Assembly (NCBI GenBank): GCA_016946835.1
Contig: JACVTC010000110.1
Location: 468,501 to 532,500 of the forward strand
Reading direction: 5' to 3'
DNA: 64,000 bases
Origin: Neocallimastix lanati (nom. inval.)
Lineage: Eukaryota > Neocallimastigomycota > Neocallimastigomycetes > Neocallimastigales > Neocallimastigaceae
A program made the position numbers and the translations under genes. The notes beneath the pieces are model-generated. The model made no database searches. It was not told the origin of the DNA and was given only the letters and a program-made list of their open reading frames with translations. How positions within the stretch are numbered: position 1 is the first letter of the stretch; the number at the start of each line of letters is the position of its first letter. Shown piece after piece: positions 1 to 11,027 of the stretch.

Positions 1-650
1 TTACTAATTCTTATTTTTATATTAAGAATAATAAAAACCTATTTCAATAAATATTTGATGTAAAATACAGAATTATAAGTTTCTGTATAATATTTTCTAA
101 AACCTTTGAAATAAACTAAAAATAAAACAAAAATTAAAAATAAATTAAATCTTTATTAAAATAAAAATGAACTAAAATACAGAAGAATTCCAATAATAAA
201 AATGATCTAAAATACAGAAAATATCAATTCTGTATAATTCTCTCTCTGAATAACAATATCAAGAAGAAGCTACCGCCCGGAATGCCCTTCGTGATACAAG
301 CTCCAAATTAATTTTTTATATTTTAATTTAATAAATGTTATTTTTTTTTTTTTTAAAAAATAATTTAAAATAATAGTTAAAAATTAAAATAAAATAGTTA
401 TAATAGTTTTTTTTTATAAAGAATATATTAATAATAAATAAAATGTATTAAAATAAAAGTATAAAAAGAAGAATAAATTTCTTTCTTTTTAATACTTGGA
501 ACAAATAATTTTAATTTTAAATTTAAATAAAGAATATTTTAAAATTTAATTTTTTTTTCTTGTTTCCAAACTTATTTTTATAGTTATGTGTTAATATTTA
601 TTTTTTTTTGTTTTGAATATCTTAGTGTTTCAACCCCAGCCCGTATCATT
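1..650 (+). repeat. Left copy of ~650-bp direct repeat R1 (LTR-like)
   Basis: This stretch recurs almost unchanged at 12486-13131, with only scattered substitutions and small indels. It probably continues left of the window. It has a small GC-richer core (CCGCCCGGAATGCCC near 277) and a TATA-like box TATAAAAAG at 460-468 followed by a C/T-rich initiator-like stretch. The repeat ends at CAGCCCGTATCATT (637-650), after which the two copies diverge. TATA box plus direct repetition around a retroelement suggests LTR sequence. No primer-binding site follows directly, so it is not shown to be the LTR of the gag-pol element at 2748-8218. Confidence 0.6.
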
Positions 651-2430
651 ATGTAATAATTTCTATAAATTATAGGAATTATTATTTATAATTAATATTA
701 ACTAAACTATTAAGATTAAATAAAAATTAAAATAAAAATTAAAATAAAAATAAGAATTTAATACTTATCTTTAAAATTAGAGCTTATTATAAGAAAATAT
801 AATAGACCTTAAATGAAAGAGAAATAAAATATGTTTTTATCAAAAGAACTTTATTAATCTATTTTATTATTAAATATTTTATTATTTTTTTTTGACAAAT
901 TTTAAAATAACTATTTTATATTAATTGAAATATTAATGTCTTTTATTGTTATTATATTTTTCTTAAAATAATAACTCTTGATTTTCTAAAGACGAAAATC
1001 AACAGCTATTTATATTTTTACAAAAATAAATGTATTTTTCTAATCTTAACAATGATTCTTTCCAGAAAAAGATTAGAAGAAAAAACTGGAAAGATTTTTG
1101 ATCAATAATCTATACTTATTGATCATCGTGTTATTAAATAAAACCAATTATAATTAATCGGAAAAACTTTAATAACCGATTTTAATAACTAAAAGAATTA
1201 AAAAGAAAAAGGATAAAAAAGAGAAGGATAAAATAATGCAGAAATTTTATTAAATACATTTTTTCTATGAAATAATACAGAAGTTATATTAAATACATTT
1301 TTTCATATAACAATTAATACATTAATTGGTATAATTGTTTTTAAATGAAATAAATTTTTTTAAAGAATAATAATTATGAAATAATTATTAATTAATAAGA
1401 AATAGAAATAAATTATAAAAATTTATATCAATTTCTTACAGTTTAATACAGAATGAACAAATAATACTAATTGTGCTAGAATAATATAAATTATTCTAAC
1501 CTTATAGATTATTCTATTCTATATAATTGGAACTTTCCAATATTCTTCAAATATTACTAAATAGAAATCTTACGTTAATAAATCACTAATTAACTTATAA
1601 TTCCTTTTTGAATTATCGATCCGATTCCATTATAATGTATTAAAAATCTTTAGCCAAGAATATTGTCCTTGCCCACTTAATATATTAATATTATATTTCT
1701 TTTGTATTATGTTATATTGAAAATAATCAAATCTATTTAATTAGTTATTAAAATTTTCGTTATCAATTTAAATTTATCTTTAATTACTAAATTTAACTAA
1801 ACCACAATAAAATATTCTGTATAATCTCTTTATTTTTATTTTATATATATTAGTATTAAACTATTATTAAATAATTAATAATTCAATAATATATAACTAC
1901 TATTTATAACAATAATATTATTAACTAAAATAATAATTCAATTTCAATTTAAATGTTTTATTTATAAAAAAATAATTAGTAATTAGTTTATTAAAAAAAT
2001 AGTTAGGCTTTACAAATTTTAATTTGATAAAAAAATATAAATACATGTAATTTTTAGTGAAATAAAATATAATCAATAGCTTACTTTTATTAAATAAATA
2101 ATTATATTATTATTTTTTTTTTATAAATTTAAATAAATAAACATTGATTTTAAAACAAAATTATTTTTATTGTAATTTTATTATTTGTGTTAATTATTAT
2201 TATATTCCTAAAACTATATGAACCATACCATGAAAAATTGGTGGAGATATCGGGGAATATAATAATAAATTAATACATTAAGGATAAAATTATAATATTA
2301 ATAAATAATTTTTCTAATAAAACAAAAAAAATATTTTTTTAAAAAAAAAAAAAAACAATTTTTATATTTTTAACTAATTATTATTAATTGTTAAAAATAT
2401 TAATTAATATTAAATTAAACTAATATTCGT
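651..2430. other. AT-rich leader, no gene; possible primer-binding site at 2239-2256
   Basis: I see no coding sequence. A short segment near 690-720 (taaactattaagattaa) recurs near 10210, so this is probably retroelement-derived. Near 970-1160 are phrases (AACTCTTGATTTTCT, GATTAGAAGA) that reappear inverted at about 37900-38020. The sequence TGGTGGAGATATCGGGGA at 2239-2256 begins with TGG, and its reverse complement resembles a tRNA 3' end (TCCCCGATATCTCCACCA). It is therefore a candidate primer-binding site for the downstream Ty3/gypsy element. The tRNA was not identified. Confidence 0.4.
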
Positions 2431-2600
2431 GCATAGATTTCCGGGTTAAGTTTATCCTACATAGTAATTGGGCTAGTAGGCTCTGGACTGCTATTTTTTA
2501 TATTGAAAATAGTAACCGTGGAACACGCGTGGCATGACACCTTTCAAGAGGTAAGCTGCACGTCAGACAGTGTGTACTATCAGATTGCACGATTATTATA
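2431..2600 (+). promoter_or_regulatory. GC-richer leader upstream of gypsy gag
   Basis: This is a sharp compositional island of about 170 bp in AT-rich DNA, with phrases such as CCGGGTTAAG, GGAACACGCGTGGCATGACA and GGTAAGCTGCACGTCAGACAG. It encodes no convincing protein and lies directly before gag (2748). It could be a structured 5' leader (packaging or priming region) of the Ty3/gypsy element, or a fragment of an LTR. The AAGAGGTAAG at about 2547 also looks like a splice donor. All roles are inference. Confidence 0.35.
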
Positions 2601-2747
2601 ATTTAATAAGTGATTAATAATAATAAATAATTAATAATTTTATTAGTTAAAAGATTTATTTTTTTTAATTTTTTTTATTTTTACTTTTTTATAACAATTT
2701 ATACATTACGAGGTTTAGCATTCTATAGATACAATAAATTTTATTTT

Positions 2748-3665
2748 ATGAGAACATCCAGTACTTCCAGTACTCCAACAGAGAGTACTCCAGAAAGTAA
2801 GCTTAGCTTCAGAGAATTAAAGAAAGAATTAAAAGATTTTGAAAAGCTTACTAAACAAAACCTTGACATCAACTCCTGGGCAAATGAGTTAAAAGCATGG
2901 ATAAAATACCAACATATCAAGGATCCTGAAACTATTTTTACTGCTTGTATATTAACGGCTTCTGGAGAACCAAGAGAAATTATCCAAGAACTAGAAGATG
3001 GAAATGACCTTACTGAAGATGAAGATTCTGATTTCGATAGCGATAGTGAAGGAGAAGATGATGAAGAAAGTGAATCTACTACCACCTACCCAAGCCTTGA
3101 TGAAATCATAAATCATCTGAAGACTTTCTATGGACTTAAAGAAGATCAAACCAACTTGTTACGAGAATTGCGTTCCATGAAAATAAAGAAGAACGAGAAA
3201 GTTAAAGATTTTAATGTCCGTTATAGATCTTTGTACCATAAATTGGATAAAAAGAGAAGAAGAAAAATTAGTGTTTTAGATTATGCAGATTCCTTAACCA
3301 ATAATCCTGACGCATGGAGAAAGGTTATGCTTAAAGACAATATTTCTATTACTAAAGCATTCGCTATAGCTGAAAAAGTTGATCGTTTATCTATTAAAAA
3401 TAGTACTGAATATTATGATAAGACTCGTTACAATCTCCTTAACTCTAAAAGTAATTTTAATAAGAACATTTCAAATGATTTTAACAAACCAAAAACCCAC
3501 AAAAATGTATCTATAGAAAATCTCACTAACAAGATGAAAGAAATGAAAATTAGTACTTGCTGGTTTTGTAGCAATGAAGGACATACCAAACGAAACTGTC
3601 CTAAATTAAATTCTATATTGGAAAATAACAGCAAGAAGTTTTATGAAAATCATTTAAACCACTAA
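2748..3665 (+). CDS. gag: Ty3/gypsy gag (305 aa)
   Basis: This is the structural (capsid/nucleocapsid) protein of a Ty3/gypsy LTR retrotransposon. It starts at a normal ATG and has an acidic middle (Asp/Glu/Ser-rich, about residues 85-115). A capsid-like helical part with LLRELRSMKIKKNEKVKDF follows at about residues 138-156. The C-terminus carries a CCHC zinc knuckle, CWFCSNEGHTKRNC, from residue 271. Pol opens in another frame and overlaps the gag end, the usual Ty3/gypsy arrangement, in which Pol is made by programmed -1 frameshifting. The frame is open from end to end. Composition is clearly less AT-rich than its surroundings. Confidence 0.85.
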   Translation: MRTSSTSSTPTESTPESKLSFRELKKELKDFEKLTKQNLDINSWANELKAWIKYQHIKDPETIFTACILTASGEPREIIQELEDGNDLTEDEDSDFDSDSEGEDDEESESTTTYPSLDEIINHLKTFYGLKEDQTNLLRELRSMKIKKNEKVKDFNVRYRSLYHKLDKKRRRKISVLDYADSLTNNPDAWRKVMLKDNISITKAFAIAEKVDRLSIKNSTEYYDKTRYNLLNSKSNFNKNISNDFNKPKTHKNVSIENLTNKMKEMKISTCWFCSNEGHTKRNCPKLNSILENNSKKFYENHLNH

Positions 3666-6600
3666 AAGGGAGTAGAAGCACTCCCATTGTCAAAGAAATT
3701 GCTTCAGTCTGCCATCGTCCCAAAACAGTTGACTTAAAAGATGATGATGATTATGAAGAAATTGCTGATTTCCAAGAAGGTACTACTACGGATTATTACG
3801 AAGATTTTGATGATGAGTCGGATGGTTCCAAAGAATTGGATTACTTAGTAAACGTTATAAAGAGAAAGGCAAATCCTAAAGATGAAGAGACTAGTGACCA
3901 AAGAGGAAAGAGGGTTCACCGTAGTCTAAGAGATGATCCTAAGCCAATAGTTACTCCAGGTTTACGAAAACAAAAAGAAAATCAATTAAGGGGAACATCG
4001 CGACCAGTCAAAAAGCCAACAACTCAATTACATCCTTCGATTATGGCTCAACCCAGAATAGAGAAAGAAAAGAGGATTGAGAAAGAGCTAAGAGATAAGG
4101 AAAGAGCTAGTACTAGTACTTCTGTGGAAAATAATAAAAATAGTAATGTTAATATTATTAATGAAGAAACTTCTCAGGAAGGAAATAATTCTAAACAAAC
4201 TTTAAATAAATTAATTCAAGAAAAATCATCAGAAAAGTCAACTGAAATTATGCCAACTAGAATTCCAAGAAGAATGCAAATGCAAACTGATTGTGATAGT
4301 TATGACGTGATCAAAGATTTAAACTCCAGTAATTTCAATATTACATTTGGACAATTATTGGACGTTGCTCCAAAGATACGGTCTCAAGTATCGCAAGGAC
4401 TTAAATTAGAAAAGAATAATACTAAAATTTCAGGTGCAGTGGATAATATGTGTGCTACTACAATAATAACGAACAATATAGATCATACATATAAAAGTAA
4501 ACATCATGAACCACAAGAAGATGATATTGCTATGGTTGATGTAATAGTAGATGGAGTTCGTGGTAAGGCTTTAATAGATTCATGTAGCAACTTAAGTATT
4601 ATCACAAAGCAATTTTTAGATAAATTACCTTATCAGTATGAACCTATAGGAGTTAGTGCAGGACGAATACGTTTAGCAACGATGAATGATGATTACTCAG
4701 AAGATGTGTTAATCAAAGTTCCCGTAAAAATTAATGAACTAGAACTACTTGTTACGTGTAGAATTATAGACAAGAAGGATCCATTCTATGATATATTAAT
4801 CAACCTCAAAACTCAAATTGATAACCAGTTATTTATACATCCAATTAGATATAGTCTTTGTCGATTTAATGATCAAGGTTTAATTGAAGAAATTGCACCT
4901 ATTAATAATGAATATGATGACGAAGAAAAATTATTATGTGTAATCAAAGCATTGAATCACCAAGAAGCTAAGCAACAATTGAAAACGATTGAAGGATTAC
5001 TACCCATAAAATATATATATGACACAGTTTTTCAAAGTACAATTAATTCAAATTATAGAGAAGCTATTACTAAATTACTTGAAGAATATATTGATATAAT
5101 TGCAACTTCTTCTGAAGAATTAACACCTTCAGATTTATCACCACACAAAATTATTCTTAAGGAAGGAGTTAAACCTATTAAACAAAAATTTTATCGACTT
5201 AGTAAATTAAAAACAGATATCTTAAAAGAAGAATTAACCAAACTCATATATAAACGATTAATTGAACCCTCATGTTCAGAATGGTCATCACCAGTAGTAC
5301 TTGTGCCTAAAAAGAACGGTAAATGGCGCCTGTGTATTGACTATAGGAAAGTAAATGAAGCAACTAAGAAGGATTCTTATTCTTTACCAAATATTGAGGA
5401 AATTTTTGATAGCTTAGATGGAGCAAAAATCTTCTCAACATTAGATCTTTATTCCGGTTATCATCAAATAGTAATGGATGATGATAGTGTTGAAATCACT
5501 ACCTTTACAACCCTTTCTACTTCGATTAGCCCTCATTCTATTGTTGATAACTGTGATTCTGAAATCTTAGTCTATAATATTGGCGAGGAGGAATCTAGGA
5601 GTGAAACCCTCAATAGGATATACGACAAAAGCATTGGTATCTGTGATGAGAAATTTCTTAAAAAGATAAGAAAAATACTAAGCTCTTACGACGATATCAT
5701 TGCCTTGGGTACAGATGACCTGTCAAAAACAATTTTGCTTCCTCATTCAATTCATCTAAAAGCAGGAAGCCAACCAATAAAGCAACGTACTTATCGACTT
5801 TCGAAGGCTAAGGCTGATATTCTCAAAGAAGAGTTAATTAAGCTAATTAACAAGAAACTTATTGTTCCGTCTCACTCTTCATGGTCCTCTCCTGTTATCC
5901 TTATCCCTAAGAAAAATGGAAAATGGAGGCTTTCTATAGACTACCGGAAGTTAAACGAAATGACTACAAAGGACTCTTATGCGCTCCCTCTCATTGACGA
6001 GATTTTGTTTTCTATAGGTGGAGATATAAAAGCTATCACTACTTTAGACCTTTTTTCTGGGTATCATCAGATACCCATGAACGAAGAAGATATCGAAAAG
6101 ACCAGCTTCACAACAATGTTTGGAAACTATAATTTTGTTGTAATGCCCTTTGGTCTTACCAACGCTCCTGCGACCTTCCAGCGGGAGATGAATCGCATCT
6201 TTTTCCCACTGATCGGTAAGTGCATGTTTGTCTACCTTGATGATCTAGTAATTTTCTCTCCTAGTGAAGAACAACATCTTGAGTACATTAAAGAAGTATT
6301 TCAAATTATAAAATCTAATGGTTTGAAAATCAATATTGAAAAATGCAACTTCTTTATGAAGGAAGTTGAAGTCTTAGGTCATTTACTGACAGTAGATGGC
6401 ATTAAACCCACTGAAGGGAAAATAGAGGCTATCAAATATTGGGATAGACCCAAAGATGTGTCAAGTCTTAGATCATTCTTAGGGACGGTAGGATACTACC
6501 GTAAATTCATTACAAACTTTGCGAAGATTGCCCATTGTTTGTATCAGCTTCTAAAGAAAAATCAGGAATTCATTTGGAGTCAAGACTGTCAAACGAGCTT

Positions 6601-8218
6601 CGAAAAACTAAAGGATTGTATTATCAATTTCCCAATACTGAAGTTTCCTGATTTTTCGAAACCATTTATTGTAAGAACTGATGCTTCTTACGAAGGCTTC
6701 GGAGGAGTTCTGTTACAAATCCATGAGGAAAAGGAGTTCCCAGTTCACTATGTTAGCCGAACATTAAAAAAAGAAGAGAAAAACTATTCTGTAACCAAAC
6801 TTGAAGGTGCTGCTGCCTTTTTCTGCGTTATGAAATTTAAGTCGTATATAACAGGTAATGATTTTGAAACGATCCTCTACACGGATCATAAACCTTTAGT
6901 GGGATTATTCAAAAATAAAGAACCCACTGACAGACAATTAACTAATTGGATCCTAGAATTTAGTCAATTAAAAATTAAGGTACAATACGAAGAAGGAAAG
7001 AAGAATGTAATTGCAGATTCACTCTCTAGACTACCACGTACAAAGGATTCAGAAGAAGTGCGAGTTTCCTCTGCTACCCCTTTAATGGATAACTATATAA
7101 ATTCAAAATTTATTCAAATTGATGGCCAAGAATATTATAAGGAGGGTACAAATCTGAGAAAAGTTATCAAGAATGAAGTTCATAAAAATAAACTGCTTTT
7201 AGAGGCTCATCAGGTTGAACATGCGGGCTTTCTAAAAACTTATGACCGTTTAAGAAGAGATTACTACTGGGAGAACATGACAAAAGATGTTAATTTAATG
7301 GTGAAAACTTGTCCTAAATGTCAATTATTTCGCCCACGCCCCTTTCCAAAGAATTCTGAAAACTATGCGACTCCGGCTGAAGCTCCATTCGTCAGAGTTG
7401 GTCTTGATTTAATAGGTCCCTTGTATGTTACAAATAATAATAATCAATATATAGTAGTTCTTATAGACTATTTCACTGGTTGGGTCGAGGTCGAACCTCT
7501 TAAAAGAATAGAATCAAAAGATATTATTAAGTTTCTATCTACCGTATTTAGTCGCCATGGTATACCAGAGTTATTAATCACAGACAACGGTCCTCAATTC
7601 ATTTCAGCACAAACAAAAGGATTTCTCGACATATATGGAATTTATATGTTACCAGCTACCCCTTATCACCCCGAGACTAATGGTAAAGTAGAAAACCGCA
7701 ACAAAGAAATAGGTAAATACCTAAGATTATTAAGTGAAAAAGAAAGACAATGGGATGAATTACTTCCTTCCGCTCTATGGGCTTTGAGAACGGTGAAAAG
7801 TGAAAAGACTGGATTCTTTAGCTTTGAGTTAATGTATGGAAGACGTGAAAAACAACCATTCGAACTTTTGGTGAACATTGATAGGAAGAGTCCTGGAGAA
7901 AGTCAAGAAGAATTCCTACTTAGAAAATTTATTAAACATCGGAAATGGATTCAAGAGGCCATAGAAAATATCGAACATGCCAATGCCTTATGGAAGGATA
8001 GAAGACAACAAGTTAAACGAATGAAGAATAATTATCGAAGCGGTGACCTTGTACTAGTCCGCTATCTAAATCGAAAGAAGTTAGATCCTTTCTTCTTAGG
8101 TCCTCTCAAGGTTGTAAAGACGGAATTTAACACAGTCACCTTATGTGACCCTGAAACTGGCGAGATAATGAACAGAAATGTTCATAAGAAGAATATAGTT
8201 CCCTATTTCACTAAATAG
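3647..8218 (+). CDS. pol: Ty3/gypsy pol (protease, RT, RNase H, integrase), with a partly duplicated RT
   Basis: This is the polyprotein of a Ty3/gypsy element. The frame opens at about 3647, overlapping gag; no ATG is needed if it is reached by the family's -1 frameshift. Counting residues from 3836: an aspartic protease-like segment lies around 235-260 (ALIDS). RT follows, with YLDD at 800-803. RNase H has TDAS at 948-951 and YTDHKP near 1014. The integrase zinc-binding domain (HxxxxH...CPKC) is at about 1125-1164, and the catalytic D1191, D1250, E1286 show D35E spacing. The first part of RT (fingers, SSPV...LVPKKNGKWRL) occurs twice in one open frame, about 5170-5510 and 5770-6110. The two copies differ clearly in sequence, so this looks like a chimera of two related elements. 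Overall it looks whole. Confidence 0.88.
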   Translation, partial: KSFKPLKGSRSTPIVKEIASVCHRPKTVDLKDDDDYEEIADFQEGTTTDYYEDFDDESDGSKELDYLVNVIKRKANPKDEETSDQRGKRVHRSLRDDPKPIVTPGLRKQKENQLRGTSRPVKKPTTQLHPSIMAQPRIEKEKRIEKELRDKERASTSTSVENNKNSNVNIINEETSQEGNNSKQTLNKLIQEKSSEKSTEIMPTRIPRRMQMQTDCDSYDVIKDLNSSNFNITFGQLLDVAPKIRSQVSQGLKLEKNNTKISGAVDNMCATTIITNNIDHTYKSKHHEPQEDDIAMVDVIVDGVRGKALIDSCSNLSIITKQFLDKLPYQYEPIGVSAGRIRLATMNDDYSEDVLIKVPVKINELELLVTCRIIDKKDPFYDILINLKTQIDNQLFIHPIRYSLCRFNDQGLIEEIAPINNEYDDEEKLLCVIKALNHQEAKQQLKTIEGLLPIKYIYDTVFQSTINSNYREAITKLLEEYIDIIATSSEELTPSDLSPHKIILKEGVKPIKQKFYRLSKLKTDILKEELTKLIYKRLIEPSCSEWSSPVVLVPKKNGKWRLCIDYRKVNEATKKDSYSLPNIEEIFDSLDGAKIFSTLDLYSGYHQIVMDDDSVEITTFTTLSTSISPHSIVDNCDSEILVYNIGEEESRSETLNRIYDKSIGICDEKFLKKIRKILSSYDDIIALGTDDLSKTILLPHSIHLKAGSQPIKQRTYRLSKAKADILKEELIKLINKKLIVPSHSSWSSPVILIPKKNGKWRLSIDYRKLNEMTTKDSYALPLIDEILFSIGGDIKAITTLDLFSGYHQIPMNEEDIEKTSFTTMFGNYNFVVMPFGLTNAPATFQREMNRIFFPLIGKCMFVYLDDLVIFSPSEEQHLEYIKEVFQIIKSNGLKINIEKCNFFMKEVEVLGHLLTVDGIKPTEGKIEAIKYWDRPKDVSSLRSFLGTVGYYRKFITNFAKIAHCLYQLLKKNQEFIWSQDCQTSFEKLKDCIINFPILKFPDFSKPFIVRTDASYEGFGGVLLQIHEEKEFPVHYVSRTLKKEEKNYSVTKLEGAAAFFCVMKFKSYITGNDFETILYTDHKPLVGLFKNKEPTDRQLTNWILEFSQLKIKVQYEEGKKNVIADSLSRLPRTKDSEEVRVSSATPLMDNYINSKFIQIDGQEYYKEGTNLRKVIKNEVHKNKLLLEAHQVEHAGFLKTYDRLRRDYYWENMTKDVNLMVKTCPKCQLFRPRPFPKNSENYATPAEAPFVRVGLDLIGPLYVTNNNNQYIVVLIDYFTGWVEVEPLKRIESKDIIKFLSTVFSRHGIPELLITDNGPQFISAQTKGFLDIYGIYMLPATPYHPETNGKVENRNKEIGKYLRLLSEKERQWDELLPSALWALRTVKSEKTGFFSFELMYGRREKQPFELLVNIDRKSPGESQEEFLLRKFIKHRKWIQEAIENIEHANALWKDRRQQVKRMKNNYRSGDLVLVRYLNRKKLDPFFLGPLKVVKTEFNTVTLCDPETGEIMNRNVHKKNIVPYFTK

Positions 8219-8243
8219 ACTTCAAGGGACGAAGTCTAAGCTT

Positions 8244-8253
8244 AGGAGGGAGG
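8244..8253 (+). promoter_or_regulatory. Polypurine tract of the gypsy element
   Basis: AGGAGGGAGG lies 26 bp after the pol stop. It fits the plus-strand primer that precedes a 3' LTR. The following TCTTGGTACAAGACC would then be the 3' LTR start. No matching 5' LTR start is visible, perhaps because it lies left of the window. Confidence 0.5.
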
Positions 8254-11027
8254 TCTTGGTACAAGACCAAATGAAAAATTTAAAATTTAAAATTATATAA
8301 AAAAATTTAATTAATAACAAAATTGTAAAAATAGAAATAAATTAAACTAAATATAGTTAAATGAAAATTGTAATGTAAGATGTATTTTAAATATGTAGTA
8401 AATAAAGAAAATTAATAAAGTAGTTTTTGTCAAATATAAAAATATTTAAAAGTTGATCAAAATCGGAATCTAGTGAAATTGAGATTCCGAATGTGTGAGA
8501 TTTAACATTTAAAATAAAAATAATTGAAATTAATAATTTTTAATAAATAAAAATTTACTTAAGAATTTAAATATTTGAGAGAATAATTATTATTAATAAT
8601 ATTAATTAAATTACAATTAAATTCCAGAAATTCGTGCTATCTGTACCAATTTTGATACAGATTGGAATTCTTAAGCATAAAATTATTAGAAAGCTTGAAT
8701 AATATCTAACCTATTCAACAACAAATTAATAAATTAAAATTTGAAATTAAAATCATAATAAAAAGATTTATTTTAATTAAATTCTAAAACTCGAAATTAT
8801 ACTTTAATTCTATTTTAATTTTTAAAATAATGAAATACTAATGTTAATTAATTTCTCTTTTTAATTAAAAGTAAATAGTTTGTAAACAATTTTCTCTTTT
8901 TTTTTATTATTTTGAATTCTTTGTTTATAATAATTCTTGTATTAATTGTTTATTTGTTTATTTTATTGTTTATTTTTATAAATATAATTATTCTTAATTG
9001 TTTTATTATTAAAAATTGTAAATACTTTAAATTATTGTAAAAATATAAATACTTGTAAATATTTTATAAAATTAATTTCTCGTTGTTATTAGAAATGTAA
9101 TAAAAAAAATAATAACCAAATATTATATTAATAAATAATAATAAAAATTAATAAATAATAATAAAAATTAATAAATAATAATAAAAATTAATAAATAATA
9201 ATAAAAATTAATAAATAATAATAAAAATTAATAAATATAATAATAAAAATTAATTCTAAACACAAAAGAAATGTATAATTTTGAAAAATTAATAACAATT
9301 CAGTGTTAAACTAGAATAATAATAACTTAATTATTAATAATAATAAAACAAATTCATTTATATTAAATGTTATATTAAATCAAACTTGATACATCTATTA
9401 TCACTTTTGAAGTATTAACTTCAAATTAAGATAATAGAATCGTTTGTCAATTTCTGATCCGGAACTAGCTTATTTACCTCAAATAAGCATATATAAGAAC
9501 GATAAAAAGAAAAAAATATAAAATGTTCATAATAATGAAATTATTTAAAATTAAAATAGATATAATAAAAAAAAGAATTATTTATAATAAAATTATTTAT
9601 AATAAAAATAATTATCTATAAATTGTTTTTAATAAAATAAATACAGAAATATTTAATTCTGTATAAAATTAAATCGATTGACAATACTAACTATTATTTT
9701 TATTGTTTTCTCTAAAATAGATTATTATTTTCTGTATTCTTTTTACAATAATAAACTTTATGAGAATATAATATTAGTAATTTACAAGAATATTAAATTA
9801 TATATTAATTGATAAATTAAAACATTATTAGAATAGATAGTTAAAATTTTAAATATAAATAAATCATTAATAATTATACAACTATATTTTAAAATAGATA
9901 CTTTAGAATAGGTTAATTTTAAAATATATTAATATTAAAATAACATTCATAATAGAATAATATAAATAAATGTATATGTTAATGTTCAATTCAAGATTCA
10001 TGTAAAAAACTATAAAAGGAAGAAATTTTCTTTCTTTTGAAAAGGGGGACAATAAAATAAAATAAAAATTTATAAAATACCTTTTTAAACTAATAAAAAT
10101 TTATTTATAATATTTAATATTGTGTTTTTAAAATATTGTGTGTGATCTGTGCCCATATCATTTCATGTTACGATACAAATAATAAATAAAAAATAAATAA
10201 TAAATTAAATAAACTATTAAGATTAATTAATAAATAAAAAAGAATAAAATACTAAAGTATTAAAATATATAATAAGGAAATTAAATATGTATAAATAACT
10301 AAATTATTTAAAATAATGTATTAATTGTATTTATTTAATATTGTAATAGTAAACAATTAGATATTTTATTATAAATAATTAAAATTATATTTATTATTAT
10401 TTTATATTTTTATTATAAAATTTTTATTATACTTTATTATATTTTTATTATTATCTTATATTAAATATTATATTAAAATTATATTTTATTATATTTTATT
10501 ATTATAAAATTATTATATTTTTGTTATTATATTTTCATTATATTTTATATTTTTATTTTTACTCCAATCAAATAAATGTTTTAAAGGTATAAAAAGAACA
10601 AAGTAAAGCAATACTTTAGTTCTTCCTCTTCTTTCAACTTTATTTTTATATTTTTCTTTTAATTTTTCGAGAATGAAATAATAAATATTTAGTATTAGTA
10701 TAAATAAATAATTAAATAAATAATTAAATAAAATTAAATTGTTCTCTAGTTAAATCGATTAGTTTTGTTTTTGTGTTTTATTATAGTTAAGGATAAAAAT
10801 AATTTTGGTTAGTTTAAATATTTAAATTTGTTAGGTAATTTAGTTTTAATTAAGAGATAAATTTTATTAAAATATTTATTTAAGTTATTTATATTAGAAT
10901 AGTTAAAATAATATTTATTTTGTTAGTGAAAAATTAGATTTTTAATTATTAGAATATATTATTTTTTTTTTCAATAATCTTCAATTCTGTACCATTCATG
11001 ATACGGGGTGTCACTAAATACCTTGTA
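8254..11027. repeat. AT-rich, LTR-derived patchwork; no gene
   Basis: I see no coding sequence. The region begins just after the polypurine tract and contains several LTR-like pieces. Small hairpins lie at about 8465-8495 (GGAATCT...AGATTCC), 8638-8668 (ATCTGTACC...GATACAGAT) and 9468-9492 (GCTTATTT...AAATAAGC). A short tandem repeat of AAAATTAATAAATAATAAT lies at about 9121-9245. Two TATA-like promoter boxes sit at 10011-10019 and 10588-10596, each followed by C/T-rich tracts like those in R1. The phrase CCCATATCATT near 10151 resembles the end of R1, and its inverse GATACGGGG lies near 11000. Probable LTR of the element at 2748-8218 mixed with other LTR debris; boundaries unresolved. Confidence 0.4.
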
